DNA of 64,000 bases from Chryseobacterium sp. G0201 (GCF_003815655.1 NZ_CP033917.1:3968001-4032000), one strand, 5' to 3'. Positions 43,533 through 53,172 are shown, counted from the stretch's first letter. Program-made: numbers and translations. Notes: generated by a model not told the origin, from the sequence alone.

Positions 43533-44942
43533 ATGAACACAAATGTTTTTAAATATAGTTTTTGGTTTTTGATTATTGCTATTCAATTTTCAAACGCACA
43601 GATTTTGATTACAAATAAAAAGTTTTCGCTTGGATCATCAGGTAGAATTGGTGCAGGCTATTCTCCCAATGCAGACGGAAGAACCGGTCAGCAATTAAAT
43701 CTAAATAATCAGGGATCACTTGGTGGAAGAATGGATCAGGGAGATTATGTAGAATTTTTACCTGCATTTCATTTTTCTCCTTTGGTGAAAGGTGACAGTA
43801 CAAAAATGACCCAAATAGATGTGCAGACAAGATTGAGTTTTTATTCCGGCGGAACATTTTTAGGAAATATAAATACAAAGTCTAATCACGGTATGATTGT
43901 TTCTTTGCCGGAAGCCTTTGTTGAAGCCAGAAATATCATGGGGAGTGATTGGGATGTGTGGGCTGGATCTCGATTTTTAAGATATGAGGATGTACACATT
44001 GCAGATTATTTTTACTTTGATGATCACTCAGCTACTGGTTGGGGAGTAAGACATAAAAATACAAGATTCTCAATGTTTTTTCCTGCTGCGATCGATACTT
44101 TGGCTAGTAATTCAACTCCCTATTCTTATACAAATGTGATCAGCGGTACAAAAAGTTTGATCTACAGACAAAGAGAAGTATTTGTATTAGAGCAGACTAT
44201 TCCGTTTAAAAATAGTAATCATAAACTGAAACTTCTTGCAGAGTTTCATAATGTAGATAAATCCGGGAAAAATTCTGTGGAACAGTATCCATCAGATAAA
44301 GGCTGGGTTTTGGGAGCAAAATTAAATACCAATTTAAAAACAAAACTTCCGGGATCATTTAACCAAATTTCCTTGAGATACGGAGGCGGAATTGCCAACG
44401 GGGGTGATGGCGGGAATACCCAAACATGGCGAACTTACGGGGCTCCGGACGAAGTTACAAAAACTTATAAAGGTGCATACTCTTTAACTGCCGTTGAACA
44501 TATTTTGCTAAATCTTTCTGATAGATGGTCTGTAAACGCTTACGCTGTTTATACCCAAAGTAAAGGTGGGGCAAACAGTGATAACAAAGCTATAGATTAC
44601 TACAACCGCGAAATTTTTAATAAAAAATCTGAATTTAATACAGGGTTAAGAGCAACGTATTATTTCAATAATTGGTTCCACATTGTTTCCGAATTGCATT
44701 TTGCAACAAGAAAGGATGGAAATCAGGATCCAGCATCAATGACAAAATTGGTTTTGGCTCCAACACTTGTTCCAACAGCTGAAAGAAGCGTTTGGGCAAG
44801 GCCACACATCAGATTGATTGCAGAATTATCAAGATACAACGATCAGGCGTTGAACAGTCTTTATTCACCATTTTTGCAACAATCTGGAGCTAAAAGATTC
44901 GGAACTTATTTTGGCGTAAGAACAGAGTGGTGGGTATTTTAA
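43533..44942 (+). CDS. LamB-type carbohydrate porin
   Basis: The 469-residue protein has a signal peptide (cut near QFSNAQ) and a beta-barrel ending in ...YFGVRTEWWVF with an aromatic C-terminus. The segment DVWAGSRFLRYEDVHIADYFYFDD matches the maltoporin constriction-loop region (WAGKRF...DVH..D...). Maltoporin-type porins let sugars diffuse through the outer membrane without TonB. Its presence here instead of SusC/SusD suggests a small, freely diffusing sugar. Confidence 0.82.
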   Translation: MNTNVFKYSFWFLIIAIQFSNAQILITNKKFSLGSSGRIGAGYSPNADGRTGQQLNLNNQGSLGGRMDQGDYVEFLPAFHFSPLVKGDSTKMTQIDVQTRLSFYSGGTFLGNINTKSNHGMIVSLPEAFVEARNIMGSDWDVWAGSRFLRYEDVHIADYFYFDDHSATGWGVRHKNTRFSMFFPAAIDTLASNSTPYSYTNVISGTKSLIYRQREVFVLEQTIPFKNSNHKLKLLAEFHNVDKSGKNSVEQYPSDKGWVLGAKLNTNLKTKLPGSFNQISLRYGGGIANGGDGGNTQTWRTYGAPDEVTKTYKGAYSLTAVEHILLNLSDRWSVNAYAVYTQSKGGANSDNKAIDYYNREIFNKKSEFNTGLRATYYFNNWFHIVSELHFATRKDGNQDPASMTKLVLAPTLVPTAERSVWARPHIRLIAELSRYNDQALNSLYSPFLQQSGAKRFGTYFGVRTEWWVF

Positions 44943-44972
44943 ATGAATAATTAAAAATTAATAATTATTATA

Positions 44973-45809
44973 ATGAATGTAAAATTTGGAGCTTCACTTC
45001 TTTCATGGATCACCCCAAACTGGAATCCTGAAGCCGGAAAATATGCAATAGAAAAAACGGCAAAAGCAGGTTTTGATTTAATTGAAATTTTGCTTCCTCC
45101 GTCAATGGAATTCAATGCTAAAGAAGTAAAACAGCAGCTTAAAGATAATAATCTTGATGTTGTTTGTTCATTAAATCTTCCAAAAGAAGCTCATATTGCT
45201 TTTCATCCTGAGGCTGCAGAAAAGTTGATGAAACGGGCTGTAGACAAGACCTCAGAATTAGAAACTAATTTTTTAGGAGGCGTTCTTCATGGCGGAATCG
45301 GAGCATTTTCGGGAAATCCATTAACTGAAAATGAAGCTGAAACTATTGTTGAAGTTTGGAGCAACGTTGCAGATTATGCCAAAGAAAAAGGTGTAAATAT
45401 TGCAATTGAACCCATCAACCGTTACGAAACTTATGTTTGTAATACAGCAAAAAATGTTTTAGATCTGATCTCAAAAACAGGAAAAGATAATTTATTTCTT
45501 CATTTGGATACTTTCCACATGAATATTGAGGAGAATAATTTTTATGATCCTATTATTCTTGCCGGAAACAAGCTAAAACACGTTCACATGACAGAATCTC
45601 ACCGCGGAATGTTGGGTGAAGGTACTGTAAATTGGAGCGAACTTTTTAAAGCTTTAAAAGAGATCAATTTTGAAGGGAATTTAGTTCTTGAAAATTTTTC
45701 ATCCTCGATTCCCGGGATGCAACAGATGGTTTCTTTATGGCAGAAATCCCCACATGATGCCGAAGATTTGGCTAGTGGCAGTTTAGAATTTATGAAACAT
45801 CATATTTAG
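44973..45809 (+). CDS. Sugar epimerase, D-tagatose/D-allulose 3-epimerase family
   Basis: The 278-residue TIM-barrel protein has the DTE-family metal ligands in order: IEPINRYETY (Glu), HLDTFHMNIEE (Asp), KHVHMTESHRGMLGEG (His, with the diagnostic SHRG) and LVLENFSS (Glu). These enzymes epimerise ketohexoses at C3, for example allulose to fructose. As the last gene of the LacI-controlled operon with a fructokinase, it would feed a rare ketose into fructose metabolism. A sugar-phosphate isomerase or inosose-type activity is the main alternative. Confidence 0.83.
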   Translation: MNVKFGASLLSWITPNWNPEAGKYAIEKTAKAGFDLIEILLPPSMEFNAKEVKQQLKDNNLDVVCSLNLPKEAHIAFHPEAAEKLMKRAVDKTSELETNFLGGVLHGGIGAFSGNPLTENEAETIVEVWSNVADYAKEKGVNIAIEPINRYETYVCNTAKNVLDLISKTGKDNLFLHLDTFHMNIEENNFYDPIILAGNKLKHVHMTESHRGMLGEGTVNWSELFKALKEINFEGNLVLENFSSSIPGMQQMVSLWQKSPHDAEDLASGSLEFMKHHI

Positions 45810-45826
45810 TTCAATTTCATTTCCAG

Positions 45827-45857
45827 AGAAAGTCTTTCCTTAATTGGGAAGGCTTTT
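45827..45857 (+). terminator. Terminator after ketohexose operon
   Basis: AAGTCTTTCC pairs with GGGAAGGCTT (wobbles included) around TTAATT and runs into TTTTTA, about 20 bp after the epimerase stop. Confidence 0.75.
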
Positions 45858-45933
45858 TTATTTTAAATCTTTTAACATTAGCCGTAAAGACCAGTTTTGT
45901 TTTAGTAACTTTGCATTTTGTAATATTATTTTT

Positions 45934-46809
45934 ATGCACAAAGCAGGATTTGTAAATATAGTTGGGAAACCAAATGCCGGAAAATCTACCTTATTAAATG
46001 AGTTAATGGGGGAAAAGTTGGCTATTGTAACTCAAAAAGCACAAACAACACGTCACAGAATTTTTGGAATTTATAATGAAGAAGACCTACAGATCGTATT
46101 TTCGGATACACCTGGAGTTTTAGATCCTAAATATGGTCTTCAGGAAAAGATGATGGATTTTGTAAAGGATTCTTTGCAGGATGCCGATGTTTTCCTTTTC
46201 ATTGTAGATGTTACGGATAAATCTGAACCTTCAGAATTTTTGATTGAAAAACTAAATAAGATCCCGGTTCCTGTTTTACTTTTATTAAATAAAGTAGATC
46301 AGACAGATCAGGCTGGTTTGGAAAGATTGGTAGAGGAGTGGCATGCAAGGATTCCTAAAGCTGAAATTCTTCCTATTTCTGCGTTAAATGCATTCAATAC
46401 CGATATTATTCTTCCTAAATTAAAGTCGATGCTTCCTGAAAGCCCGGCTTATTACGATAAAGATCAGTATACCGATAAACCTGAAAGATTTTTCGTGAAT
46501 GAGGCTATTCGTGAGAAAATTCTTTTGAATTATGACAAAGAAATTCCATACTCTGTAGAAGTTGTTACAGAGCAGTTCAAGGAAAAAGAAGGAATAATTT
46601 TCATTGATTCAATTATTTATGTTGAAAGAGATACCCAAAAAGGGATTATTATCGGACATAAAGGAGAAGCAATTAAAAAAGTAGGAACAGAAGCAAGATT
46701 GGACTTAGAAAAGTTTTTCTCAAAAAAAATACACTTGAATTTATTCGTTAAAGTGAAAAAAGATTGGAGAAAAAATGATAGAGATTTAAAAAATTTCGGA
46801 TACCGATAG
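45934..46809 (+). CDS. era: GTPase Era
   Basis: The start at 45934 (MHKAGFVNIVGKPNAGKS) is used; an upstream in-frame TTG at 45844 would add 30 residues found in no Era. A -7-like TAACTTTG lies at 45906-45913. The 291-residue protein has G1 GKPNAGKS, G3 DTPG, G4 NKVD and the C-terminal KH domain with IIGHKGEAIKKVG. Era binds 16S rRNA and assists 30S assembly. Confidence 0.96.
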   Translation: MHKAGFVNIVGKPNAGKSTLLNELMGEKLAIVTQKAQTTRHRIFGIYNEEDLQIVFSDTPGVLDPKYGLQEKMMDFVKDSLQDADVFLFIVDVTDKSEPSEFLIEKLNKIPVPVLLLLNKVDQTDQAGLERLVEEWHARIPKAEILPISALNAFNTDIILPKLKSMLPESPAYYDKDQYTDKPERFFVNEAIREKILLNYDKEIPYSVEVVTEQFKEKEGIIFIDSIIYVERDTQKGIIIGHKGEAIKKVGTEARLDLEKFFSKKIHLNLFVKVKKDWRKNDRDLKNFGYR

Positions 46810-46878
46810 ACTAAAAAGTCAATATTCATCGTTGTATTAAGAAGATTTTCATTAACTTTATCTTTAAATTTTCATTGA

Positions 46879-47307
46879 ATGAACTATTTAAACTCAAAGT
46901 CTAACCCGATTTATGTAGATATTATTCTGTTAATTGTAAGAGTATTTATAGGGTTTGCGATGCTTTCTCACGGTTTTCCAAAACTTCAGATGTTACTTGA
47001 AGGTGGAGATATTAAATTCTTTGATTTTCTGGGACTTGGTTCTAAAATATCTTTAGTATTGACTGTTGCAGCAGAATTTGCATGTTCAATTCTTCTTATA
47101 TTGGGACTTTTTACAAGGATTTCATTGGGATTTTTGATCTTTACAATGATCATTGCAGGTTTTGTGGTTCATGGGTCAGATCCATTTGAAAAGAAAGAAT
47201 TAAGCTTAATTTATTTATCTGTATATCTTCTTTTAATGGCTTACGGAGCCGGAAAATTCTCTGTAGATTACATGATTGAAAAGAGAAGAAGGGCTTCTGA
47301 TTGGTAA
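46879..47307 (+). CDS. DoxX-family membrane protein
   Basis: The 142-residue protein has four membrane segments with the DoxX pattern (LIVRVFIGFAMLSHGFPKLQ, AEFACSILLILGLFTR, GFVVHGSDPF). DoxX proteins are small inner-membrane proteins of uncertain, probably redox-related role. It follows era by 69 bp and may share its transcript. Confidence 0.8.
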   Translation: MNYLNSKSNPIYVDIILLIVRVFIGFAMLSHGFPKLQMLLEGGDIKFFDFLGLGSKISLVLTVAAEFACSILLILGLFTRISLGFLIFTMIIAGFVVHGSDPFEKKELSLIYLSVYLLLMAYGAGKFSVDYMIEKRRRASDW

Positions 47308-47327
47308 TTAAAACCTATAATAAATAT

Positions 47328-47358
47328 AAAGAGCAGTAAATTTTACTGCTCTTTTTTT
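47328..47358 (+). terminator. Terminator after DoxX gene
   Basis: AAAGAGCAGTA / TACTGCTCTTT form a perfect stem with a small loop followed by seven Ts. Confidence 0.88.
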
Positions 47359-47400
47359 ATGTATTTAAAATTCATTAAATTCGTGAAAAATGAATATATA

Positions 47401-49803
47401 ATGAAGATAAAGCTAACTGTCTGTCTCCTTGCGTTTCTTAATTTCTATGAAGCTCAGGAAAATATTACTTATCAAAAGCCGTCTGCAGAAATCCTTAAAT
47501 TGGCAGATTACGAAAGACCTCCAAGTGTTTTAATGAACAGCAAAAAAGACTGGATTGTTTTCACTTACCGTCCGACTTATAAAACTTTGGAAGATCTTAG
47601 CCAGCAGGAAATGAAGCTGGGGGGATTGAGAATTAATCCTGTAACCAATATTTCAAGTACAGCAACATACTCAAACAATTTGAAAGTTAGAAAACTGAAT
47701 GATAAGGTTGAAGTTCAGGTTAAAAATTTACCTGTAAATCCTAAAATTACTTATACTTCTTTCTCACCGGATGAAAAAAAACTGGCTTTTACAAATACAA
47801 CAAGCAAAGGAGTAGAACTTTGGATCGTTGATCTGGAAACTGCTACCGCAAAGAAAATAACCGGAGATAATCTGAATGCCAATTTAGGAAGTCCATATGT
47901 TTGGTATAAAGATTCTCAGAATGTATTAATTAAAACGCTTCCTCAAAACAGAGGAACGTTAATTGATTCGAGTAAAGATCTTCCAACAGGCCCGATCGTT
48001 TCTACAGCAGACGGAAAAGTTTCTCAAAACAGAACGTATCAGGATTTGCTTAAAAATCCACAGGATGAAAAAAACTTTGAAATTCTTACAGCTTCTGATA
48101 TTTACAACGTTGACTTAAACGGAAACTTGAAGAAAGTAAAAGAACAGGATCTATATTCCGGATTAAGTTTTTCACCGGACGGAAATTATATGATGGCAAC
48201 TACGATCAAGAAACCATTTTCATATATCGTTCCATTAAACAGATTTCCAATGACCACAACGGTTTATGATATTAACGGAAATGTTATAAAAGTGGTGAAT
48301 GAAGTTCCGCTTAACGAAATAATGCCCAAAGGATTTTCTTCTGTACGTACAGGGAAAAGAGACATGAGCTGGAGAAGCGATATGCCAGCAACATTGGCTT
48401 ATGCTGAAGCTTTAGATGGCGGAGATCAGTCTAAAACCGTAGATTACAGAGATGAGATATTTACTTGGGAAGCACCATTTAATGCAGCTCCAAAATCTTT
48501 CTTTAAAACAAAACAAAGATATGAAGGTACGAGTTGGACAAACGATCATTTTGCCATCGTTTACGAAGGTTGGTACGACACAAGAAATACAAAATCTTAT
48601 CTGGTTGATTTAAATAATAATGAATCTAAAGTAATTGATGATAGAAATTATCAGGATGTCTACAGCGATCCGGGGAATTTCAATACAACAAAAAACCAAT
48701 TCGGAAGAACAGTTGTTGATATGAAAGGTGGAAAATCTTATCTTATCGGAGATGGGTTTACAAAAGACGGCCAACATCCATTTATCGATGAAATGGATAT
48801 GAAAACGTTGAAAAAGAAAAGACTTTACACATCCAATATAAAGAATGCAAAAGAAGAGATTATTGATATTCTGAATCCTTCAAAAGGAGAAGTGTTGACA
48901 ATTCAGCAGTCTGCAAGTCAGTATCCTAATTATTTTAAGAAAAATATTAAGTCTAATAAAACAGAAACGGTAACCAATTTCGCCAATCCTTTTGAAAGCA
49001 TTAAAGATGTTTATAAAGAAGTAATTACTTACAAAAGAAACGATGGAGTTACTTTAACGGGAACGCTTTATCTACCTGCAAATTATGACAGAAAAGCGAA
49101 GAAAGAAAAACTTCCTTTGTTGATCTGGGCGTATCCGACAGAATATAAAGATAAAAATACGGCCGGACAAAATACCCAAAATCCAAACGACTTTACGTTC
49201 CCATACTACGGTTCTTTCGTTTATTGGACGACCAAAGGATATGCAGTTTTGGATGATGCCGCTTTCCCGATCATTGGAGAAGGAAAAACAGAGCCGAATG
49301 ATACATTTATCACTCAGTTAGTTGCCAACGGTAGAGCTGCAATTGATGCTGTGGATCAGCTAGGATACATCGACAGAACTAAAGTTGCAGTGGGAGGTCA
49401 CTCTTACGGTGCTTTTATGACTGCCAACCTTCTGACACATTCTAAAGATTACGCTTGCGGAATTGCAAGAAGTGGAGCATACAACAGAACATTGACGCCT
49501 TTTGGTTTCCAGAGCGAACAGAGAAATTACTGGGATGTTCCGGAGATCTACAACGCAATGTCACCATTTATGAATGCAGATAAAATGAAAACTCCATTAC
49601 TTCTGATTCATGGTGATGCAGATAATAATCCGGGAACTTTCACTTTGCAGACGGAAAGGTATTTCCAGGCATTGAAAAACCTCGGAGCACCTGTAAAAAT
49701 GGTTCTTTTACCTAAAGAAGCTCACGGTTATCAGGCTAAAGAGAATATTCTTCACCTTCTTTGGGAACAGGATCAGTTCCTTGAGAAATGTTTGAAAAAA
49801 TAA
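47401..49803 (+). CDS. S9-family prolyl oligopeptidase-like peptidase, secreted
   Basis: I use the ATG at 47401, which gives a signal peptide (MKIKLTVCLLAFLNFYEAQ); an upstream start at 47359 lies inside the preceding terminator region. The 800-residue protein has a seven-bladed beta-propeller (about 50-520) and a C-terminal alpha/beta hydrolase domain with the catalytic Ser in GGHSYGAF, the Asp region LLIHGDADNN and the His in PKEAHGY. It is probably periplasmic and trims peptides (dipeptidyl- or acylaminoacyl-peptidase type). Confidence 0.9.
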   Translation: MKIKLTVCLLAFLNFYEAQENITYQKPSAEILKLADYERPPSVLMNSKKDWIVFTYRPTYKTLEDLSQQEMKLGGLRINPVTNISSTATYSNNLKVRKLNDKVEVQVKNLPVNPKITYTSFSPDEKKLAFTNTTSKGVELWIVDLETATAKKITGDNLNANLGSPYVWYKDSQNVLIKTLPQNRGTLIDSSKDLPTGPIVSTADGKVSQNRTYQDLLKNPQDEKNFEILTASDIYNVDLNGNLKKVKEQDLYSGLSFSPDGNYMMATTIKKPFSYIVPLNRFPMTTTVYDINGNVIKVVNEVPLNEIMPKGFSSVRTGKRDMSWRSDMPATLAYAEALDGGDQSKTVDYRDEIFTWEAPFNAAPKSFFKTKQRYEGTSWTNDHFAIVYEGWYDTRNTKSYLVDLNNNESKVIDDRNYQDVYSDPGNFNTTKNQFGRTVVDMKGGKSYLIGDGFTKDGQHPFIDEMDMKTLKKKRLYTSNIKNAKEEIIDILNPSKGEVLTIQQSASQYPNYFKKNIKSNKTETVTNFANPFESIKDVYKEVITYKRNDGVTLTGTLYLPANYDRKAKKEKLPLLIWAYPTEYKDKNTAGQNTQNPNDFTFPYYGSFVYWTTKGYAVLDDAAFPIIGEGKTEPNDTFITQLVANGRAAIDAVDQLGYIDRTKVAVGGHSYGAFMTANLLTHSKDYACGIARSGAYNRTLTPFGFQSEQRNYWDVPEIYNAMSPFMNADKMKTPLLLIHGDADNNPGTFTLQTERYFQALKNLGAPVKMVLLPKEAHGYQAKENILHLLWEQDQFLEKCLKK

Positions 49804-49808
49804 ATTTT

Positions 49809-49834
49809 AAAACCCGTTCATTTGATCGGGTTTT
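49809..49834. terminator. Bidirectional terminator between S9 peptidase and HAD gene
   Basis: AAAACCCG / CGGGTTTT with a 10-nt loop lies between two convergent stops and carries A- and T-runs on its two sides. Confidence 0.8.
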
Positions 49835-49838
49835 TCAT

Positions 49839-50546
49839 TTAAAAAATATTTTTAGTGTCTAAATAAGAAATTACTTCCTTCATATTTTTCAATTCTATAA
49901 AACGATCATGTTCCAAATGATGTTCATGCTGTTCGTGGCTCCAGGTAATATGGTAGGGAATATGAGCCGCAAATCCACCAATTTCCAAAACAGGTAAAAT
50001 ATCTGATTTTATGGAATTTCCGAGCATCAAAAAGTTTTCAGGCTGACAGTCGAGATGTTTTAGCAATTTTCTATAATCAGACTCTTTTTTATCACTCATG
50101 ATTTCAATATGATGAAAATAATCCTGTAATCCGGAATTTTTAAGTTTTCGTTCCTGATCCAGCAAATCTCCTTTGGTGGCTATTACAAGCTTGTAGCTTC
50201 CTTTTAATTGATCTAATGTTTCGGTAACGCCATCAAATAATTCGACAGGTTTTTGAAGAAGTTTTTTTCCGATTTCAAGGGTTTTATTGATAAGCTCGAG
50301 AGAAGCCGTATTTTCGGAAACTCTGCTGATTGTTTCGATCATAGATAACATAAAACCTTTCACTCCATAGCCGTACAAAGGAAGATTCTGCATTTCTGTT
50401 TTAAATAATTCCTGAGATACAGAATGTTGTGGAAGAAAATTTTCAAGAAGAATACAAAATTTTCTTTCAGCTTCCTGAAAATAAGGTTCGTTGATCCATA
50501 AAGTATCGTCTGCGTCAAAAGCAATTGTCGTTATAGCATTATTCAT
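49839..50546 (-). CDS. HAD-superfamily hydrolase
   Basis: The 235-residue protein shows HAD motif I DADDTLWINE, motif II ATKGD, and motif IV LMLGNSIKSDI, with an alpha-helical cap between I and II as in haloacid-dehalogenase-like phosphatases. Substrate unknown. It is monocistronic on the minus strand and divergent from a Crp-like regulator. Confidence 0.85.
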   Translation of the reverse strand: MNNAITTIAFDADDTLWINEPYFQEAERKFCILLENFLPQHSVSQELFKTEMQNLPLYGYGVKGFMLSMIETISRVSENTASLELINKTLEIGKKLLQKPVELFDGVTETLDQLKGSYKLVIATKGDLLDQERKLKNSGLQDYFHHIEIMSDKKESDYRKLLKHLDCQPENFLMLGNSIKSDILPVLEIGGFAAHIPYHITWSHEQHEHHLEHDRFIELKNMKEVISYLDTKNIF

Positions 50547-50635
50547 ATTCTGTTTACTTTAGTTTTTGTAATTTTCTGCCGACAAAATTCATTATAAAAA
50601 ACAAAAAAGAAAAGGACATTTGTCCCAACCGAAAT

Positions 50636-51214
50636 ATGCTACGTACAAATCCTCAATTTTTAGATTATCTGGAAGGGCTTTACAACAAGCCGGAAAACAA
50701 AAAAAATATTGTTCTGAAATCTTTTGAAAAAGGCGAAAGAATATTGACGCAAAACGAAGTTTCCTCTAAAATAATGCTCATTAAAAACGGAATTACAAAA
50801 TGTTATTTCGTTGAAGAAAATGACAAAGAATACATCGTAGAGTTTTTGGGAAAAGGCGAGATCATAGGCGAGATCGAAGTCATTAAAAATGTTTCCTGCC
50901 TTTGCAGCATCGAAGCCATGACAGAAGTCAGTGTTTATTCGATGACGATACCGTATTTTCAATCATTAATTAAAAGTGACTTGACATTGAATAATTTATT
51001 GCTTGATGTTTTTGCAGAGCGTATCGTGAATACTTCAAGCCGCGCATCTTACCAGCAGCTTCATACCACAGAACATACATTGTCTCAACTTCTTGAGCTG
51101 AAATCTAAAGAAATGGAGATCTCAAAAGAAGATATGGCGTCCTATTTAGGAATTACGGTAAGAAGCCTTAACAGAGCTCTAAAGGAAATAAAAGAAAATA
51201 ATAACGAAGAATAA
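50636..51214 (+). CDS. Crp/Fnr-family transcriptional regulator
   Basis: This 192-residue protein has an N-terminal cyclic-nucleotide-binding-type domain (GERILTQNEVSSKIMLIKNG, EFLGKGEIIGEIEV) and a C-terminal helix-turn-helix (SKEDMASYLGITVRSLNRALKEI). It is a different subgroup from the regulator at 39407. Effector and targets are unknown; the next gene is a GNAT enzyme 57 bp downstream with its own -7 box. Confidence 0.83.
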   Translation: MLRTNPQFLDYLEGLYNKPENKKNIVLKSFEKGERILTQNEVSSKIMLIKNGITKCYFVEENDKEYIVEFLGKGEIIGEIEVIKNVSCLCSIEAMTEVSVYSMTIPYFQSLIKSDLTLNNLLLDVFAERIVNTSSRASYQQLHTTEHTLSQLLELKSKEMEISKEDMASYLGITVRSLNRALKEIKENNNEE

Positions 51215-51242
51215 TTCCTCAAATAATAAAAAAATCTTCATG

Positions 51243-51250
51243 TATCTTTG
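51243..51250 (+). promoter_or_regulatory. Probable -7 box of the GNAT gene
   Basis: TATCTTTG matches TANNTTTG exactly and lies 21 bp before the chosen ATG at 51272. Confidence 0.5.
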
Positions 51251-51271
51251 CAGAAATTTGCTGTCATTAAT

Positions 51272-51775
51272 ATGGAAGAATTAACGTTCAGGAATGCAAC
51301 TCCTGAAGACCTGCCAAGAATTGTAGAGATCTATAACTCAACCATCCCATCGAGAATGGTAACCGCTGATACGGAAAACGTTTCTGTGGAAAGCAGACAA
51401 CAGTGGTTTAATGAACACAATCCCGAAACTAGGCCACTTTGGTTAATTGAAGATTTCCAAAATAATACGCTCGGTTGGGTGAGTTTTTCATCATTTTACG
51501 GTAGACCCGCTTACAACGGAACGGTTGAAATCAGCATCTATATGGATGAAAGCTGTCGCGGAAAAGGCTTTGGTAAAAAAGTCCTTCAATATTGTATTGA
51601 CAATGCAGGAAGATTCGGTGTAAAAACATTGCTCGGCTTTATCTTTTTACATAATGAACCAAGCTTAAAACTTTTCAGACATTTCGGATTTGAAGATTGG
51701 GGCATGTTTCCTGATGTAGCGGTTTTGGATGGTGTGGAAAGGAGTGTTGTGATTTTGGGGAAGAGGATCGGGTAG
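51272..51775 (+). CDS. GNAT-family N-acetyltransferase (PAT/bar-like)
   Basis: I choose the ATG at 51272 because an upstream TTG (51248) would overlap the -7 box. The 167-residue protein has GNAT motif A (ISIYMDESCRGKGFGKKVLQYC) and the phosphinothricin-acetyltransferase-like start FRNATPEDLPRIVEIYNSTI. It probably N-acetylates a small amine or amino-acid analogue; substrate unknown. Confidence 0.88.
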   Translation: MEELTFRNATPEDLPRIVEIYNSTIPSRMVTADTENVSVESRQQWFNEHNPETRPLWLIEDFQNNTLGWVSFSSFYGRPAYNGTVEISIYMDESCRGKGFGKKVLQYCIDNAGRFGVKTLLGFIFLHNEPSLKLFRHFGFEDWGMFPDVAVLDGVERSVVILGKRIG

Positions 51776-51804
51776 TTTGTGTTTGTAATACAAAATTTAA
51801 AAAA

Positions 51805-53148
51805 TTATTTTTCTTCAATCTTTAATTCTTCCTTAGATTTAATCTTCTCAATCTTTCCTGTAATTAAGTGACTTGTTAAAGGGATACCCGAATGGATTCT
51901 TTGTTTTTTATTAATACAATAAGGAGATCCTATTTTTGACCTGTAATTTTTTGGAATTTTATCTAATCTACTTTGGATTAATTTCCAATCAATTTTTTCA
52001 AGTTTTATATAAAGTGCTCGATTAATTATATAATCTAATCTTTCAGAATATCTGTTTAAATCAGTATAGATAAAAGCTGAGATCCAACCTTCATGTCTAT
52101 TCTTTAATTTTTTTAAGAAATCAAAAAGATTTAATTCAATTTGTCCTTTGGTTAGTTCCCATATCTTATTTTCTAATTTTTTAAAATTATCATAAGAAGG
52201 AAATAAAAAATTTCCATCAAAAGTGACTGATAGAAATGTAAAACTATCTTTAGATATATCGGTTATTTTTGTTTTATCATTTTTTTCTAATGGATGAATT
52301 TCTAAGTCTAATTCCTTAAGATAGAGTAAACATTTTTTATATGCTTCTCTACATTCCCGCTTTGTTTCAGCAAGAATTACAAAATCATCTGCATATCTAA
52401 CTAAATTAAAATTATTTGAGATAATTTTTTTATCAAAATCAGATAAATATATATTAGAAAATAAAGGAGACAATGCGTTACCTTGAGGTATTCCATTTTC
52501 TATTCCATCAAAATAAAGTTTTTGTTGTGCTTCAAACTCTGTAAGATTACCTATTTTTTGATTTAAGGCTTCATTTATTAATAAATCAATGCTATTATCA
52601 GGAAGATTAGGAAATATCTTTTTTTCCAATAATTCTTTCTTATTAACTGTTCCAAAAAAATTAACTAAATCAGCCTCCAGTACGTATCTATTACCTTTAT
52701 TATAATAATCTTGAACTTTTAACATAGCATCTTTTACACCGGTATATTTTTGATAAGCAAAACTATAGCCATCGCTTTGCATTAAAGTTGGTTTAAAAAT
52801 ATCTTCTAACTCTATAGCCATTGCTTTGATTACTACTCGATCAGAAGTTTCAGGAATTTGAAGTGGTCTAAAAGAATTTTTGTCTTTTTTTACAATAAGT
52901 ACTCCTCTAGTTTGACTAAATTTATAATTGTTTGTTTTTAATCTTTTTGAAATAGATAGAATATGATCATCTAGATTCTCTCCAAATTTTTCTATAGTCA
53001 TACCAGATAATCCTCGAGATTCCTTATTGAATTTTACTAATTTATTCCAAGCATTTTTCAATGCTTCGGGTGTAGAAATTTTTTTTAGTAATGTTTTATT
53101 AGTTTTTTTTTCCATATCTGTATTGCAAAGACCCTTGAATGACAACAT
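51805..53148 (-). CDS. Stand-alone group-II-like reverse transcriptase with upstream repeat array
   Basis: The 447-residue protein has the RT blocks in order: LSGMTIEKF and RPLQIPETSDRVV (RT0-RT2), the first catalytic Asp160 in EADLVNFF, GIPQGNALSPLFSNIYLSDFDK (RT4), and RYADDFVIL with the YADD box at 252-255. FLSVTFDGNFLF and a thumb-like LKNRHEGWISAFIY follow. There is no HNH endonuclease, protease or helicase domain. No intron domain V is visible in the 29 bp to the convergent GNAT stop, so this is not a standard group II intron. The start may be 53148 or the internal ATG at 53115. Upstream on the same strand is a tandem array of structured DNA. A retron- or DRT-like defence role is plausible but unproven. 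Confidence 0.85.
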   Translation of the reverse strand: MLSFKGLCNTDMEKKTNKTLLKKISTPEALKNAWNKLVKFNKESRGLSGMTIEKFGENLDDHILSISKRLKTNNYKFSQTRGVLIVKKDKNSFRPLQIPETSDRVVIKAMAIELEDIFKPTLMQSDGYSFAYQKYTGVKDAMLKVQDYYNKGNRYVLEADLVNFFGTVNKKELLEKKIFPNLPDNSIDLLINEALNQKIGNLTEFEAQQKLYFDGIENGIPQGNALSPLFSNIYLSDFDKKIISNNFNLVRYADDFVILAETKRECREAYKKCLLYLKELDLEIHPLEKNDKTKITDISKDSFTFLSVTFDGNFLFPSYDNFKKLENKIWELTKGQIELNLFDFLKKLKNRHEGWISAFIYTDLNRYSERLDYIINRALYIKLEKIDWKLIQSRLDKIPKNYRSKIGSPYCINKKQRIHSGIPLTSHLITGKIEKIKSKEELKIEEK

Positions 53149-53172
53149 GTCAGTATGATAAACTTTACTTAT

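Noticed and set aside
45844..45933. N-terminal extension of Era from a TTG
   Set aside because: Era proteins start directly before the G1 loop, and the extension covers the promoter and terminator region.
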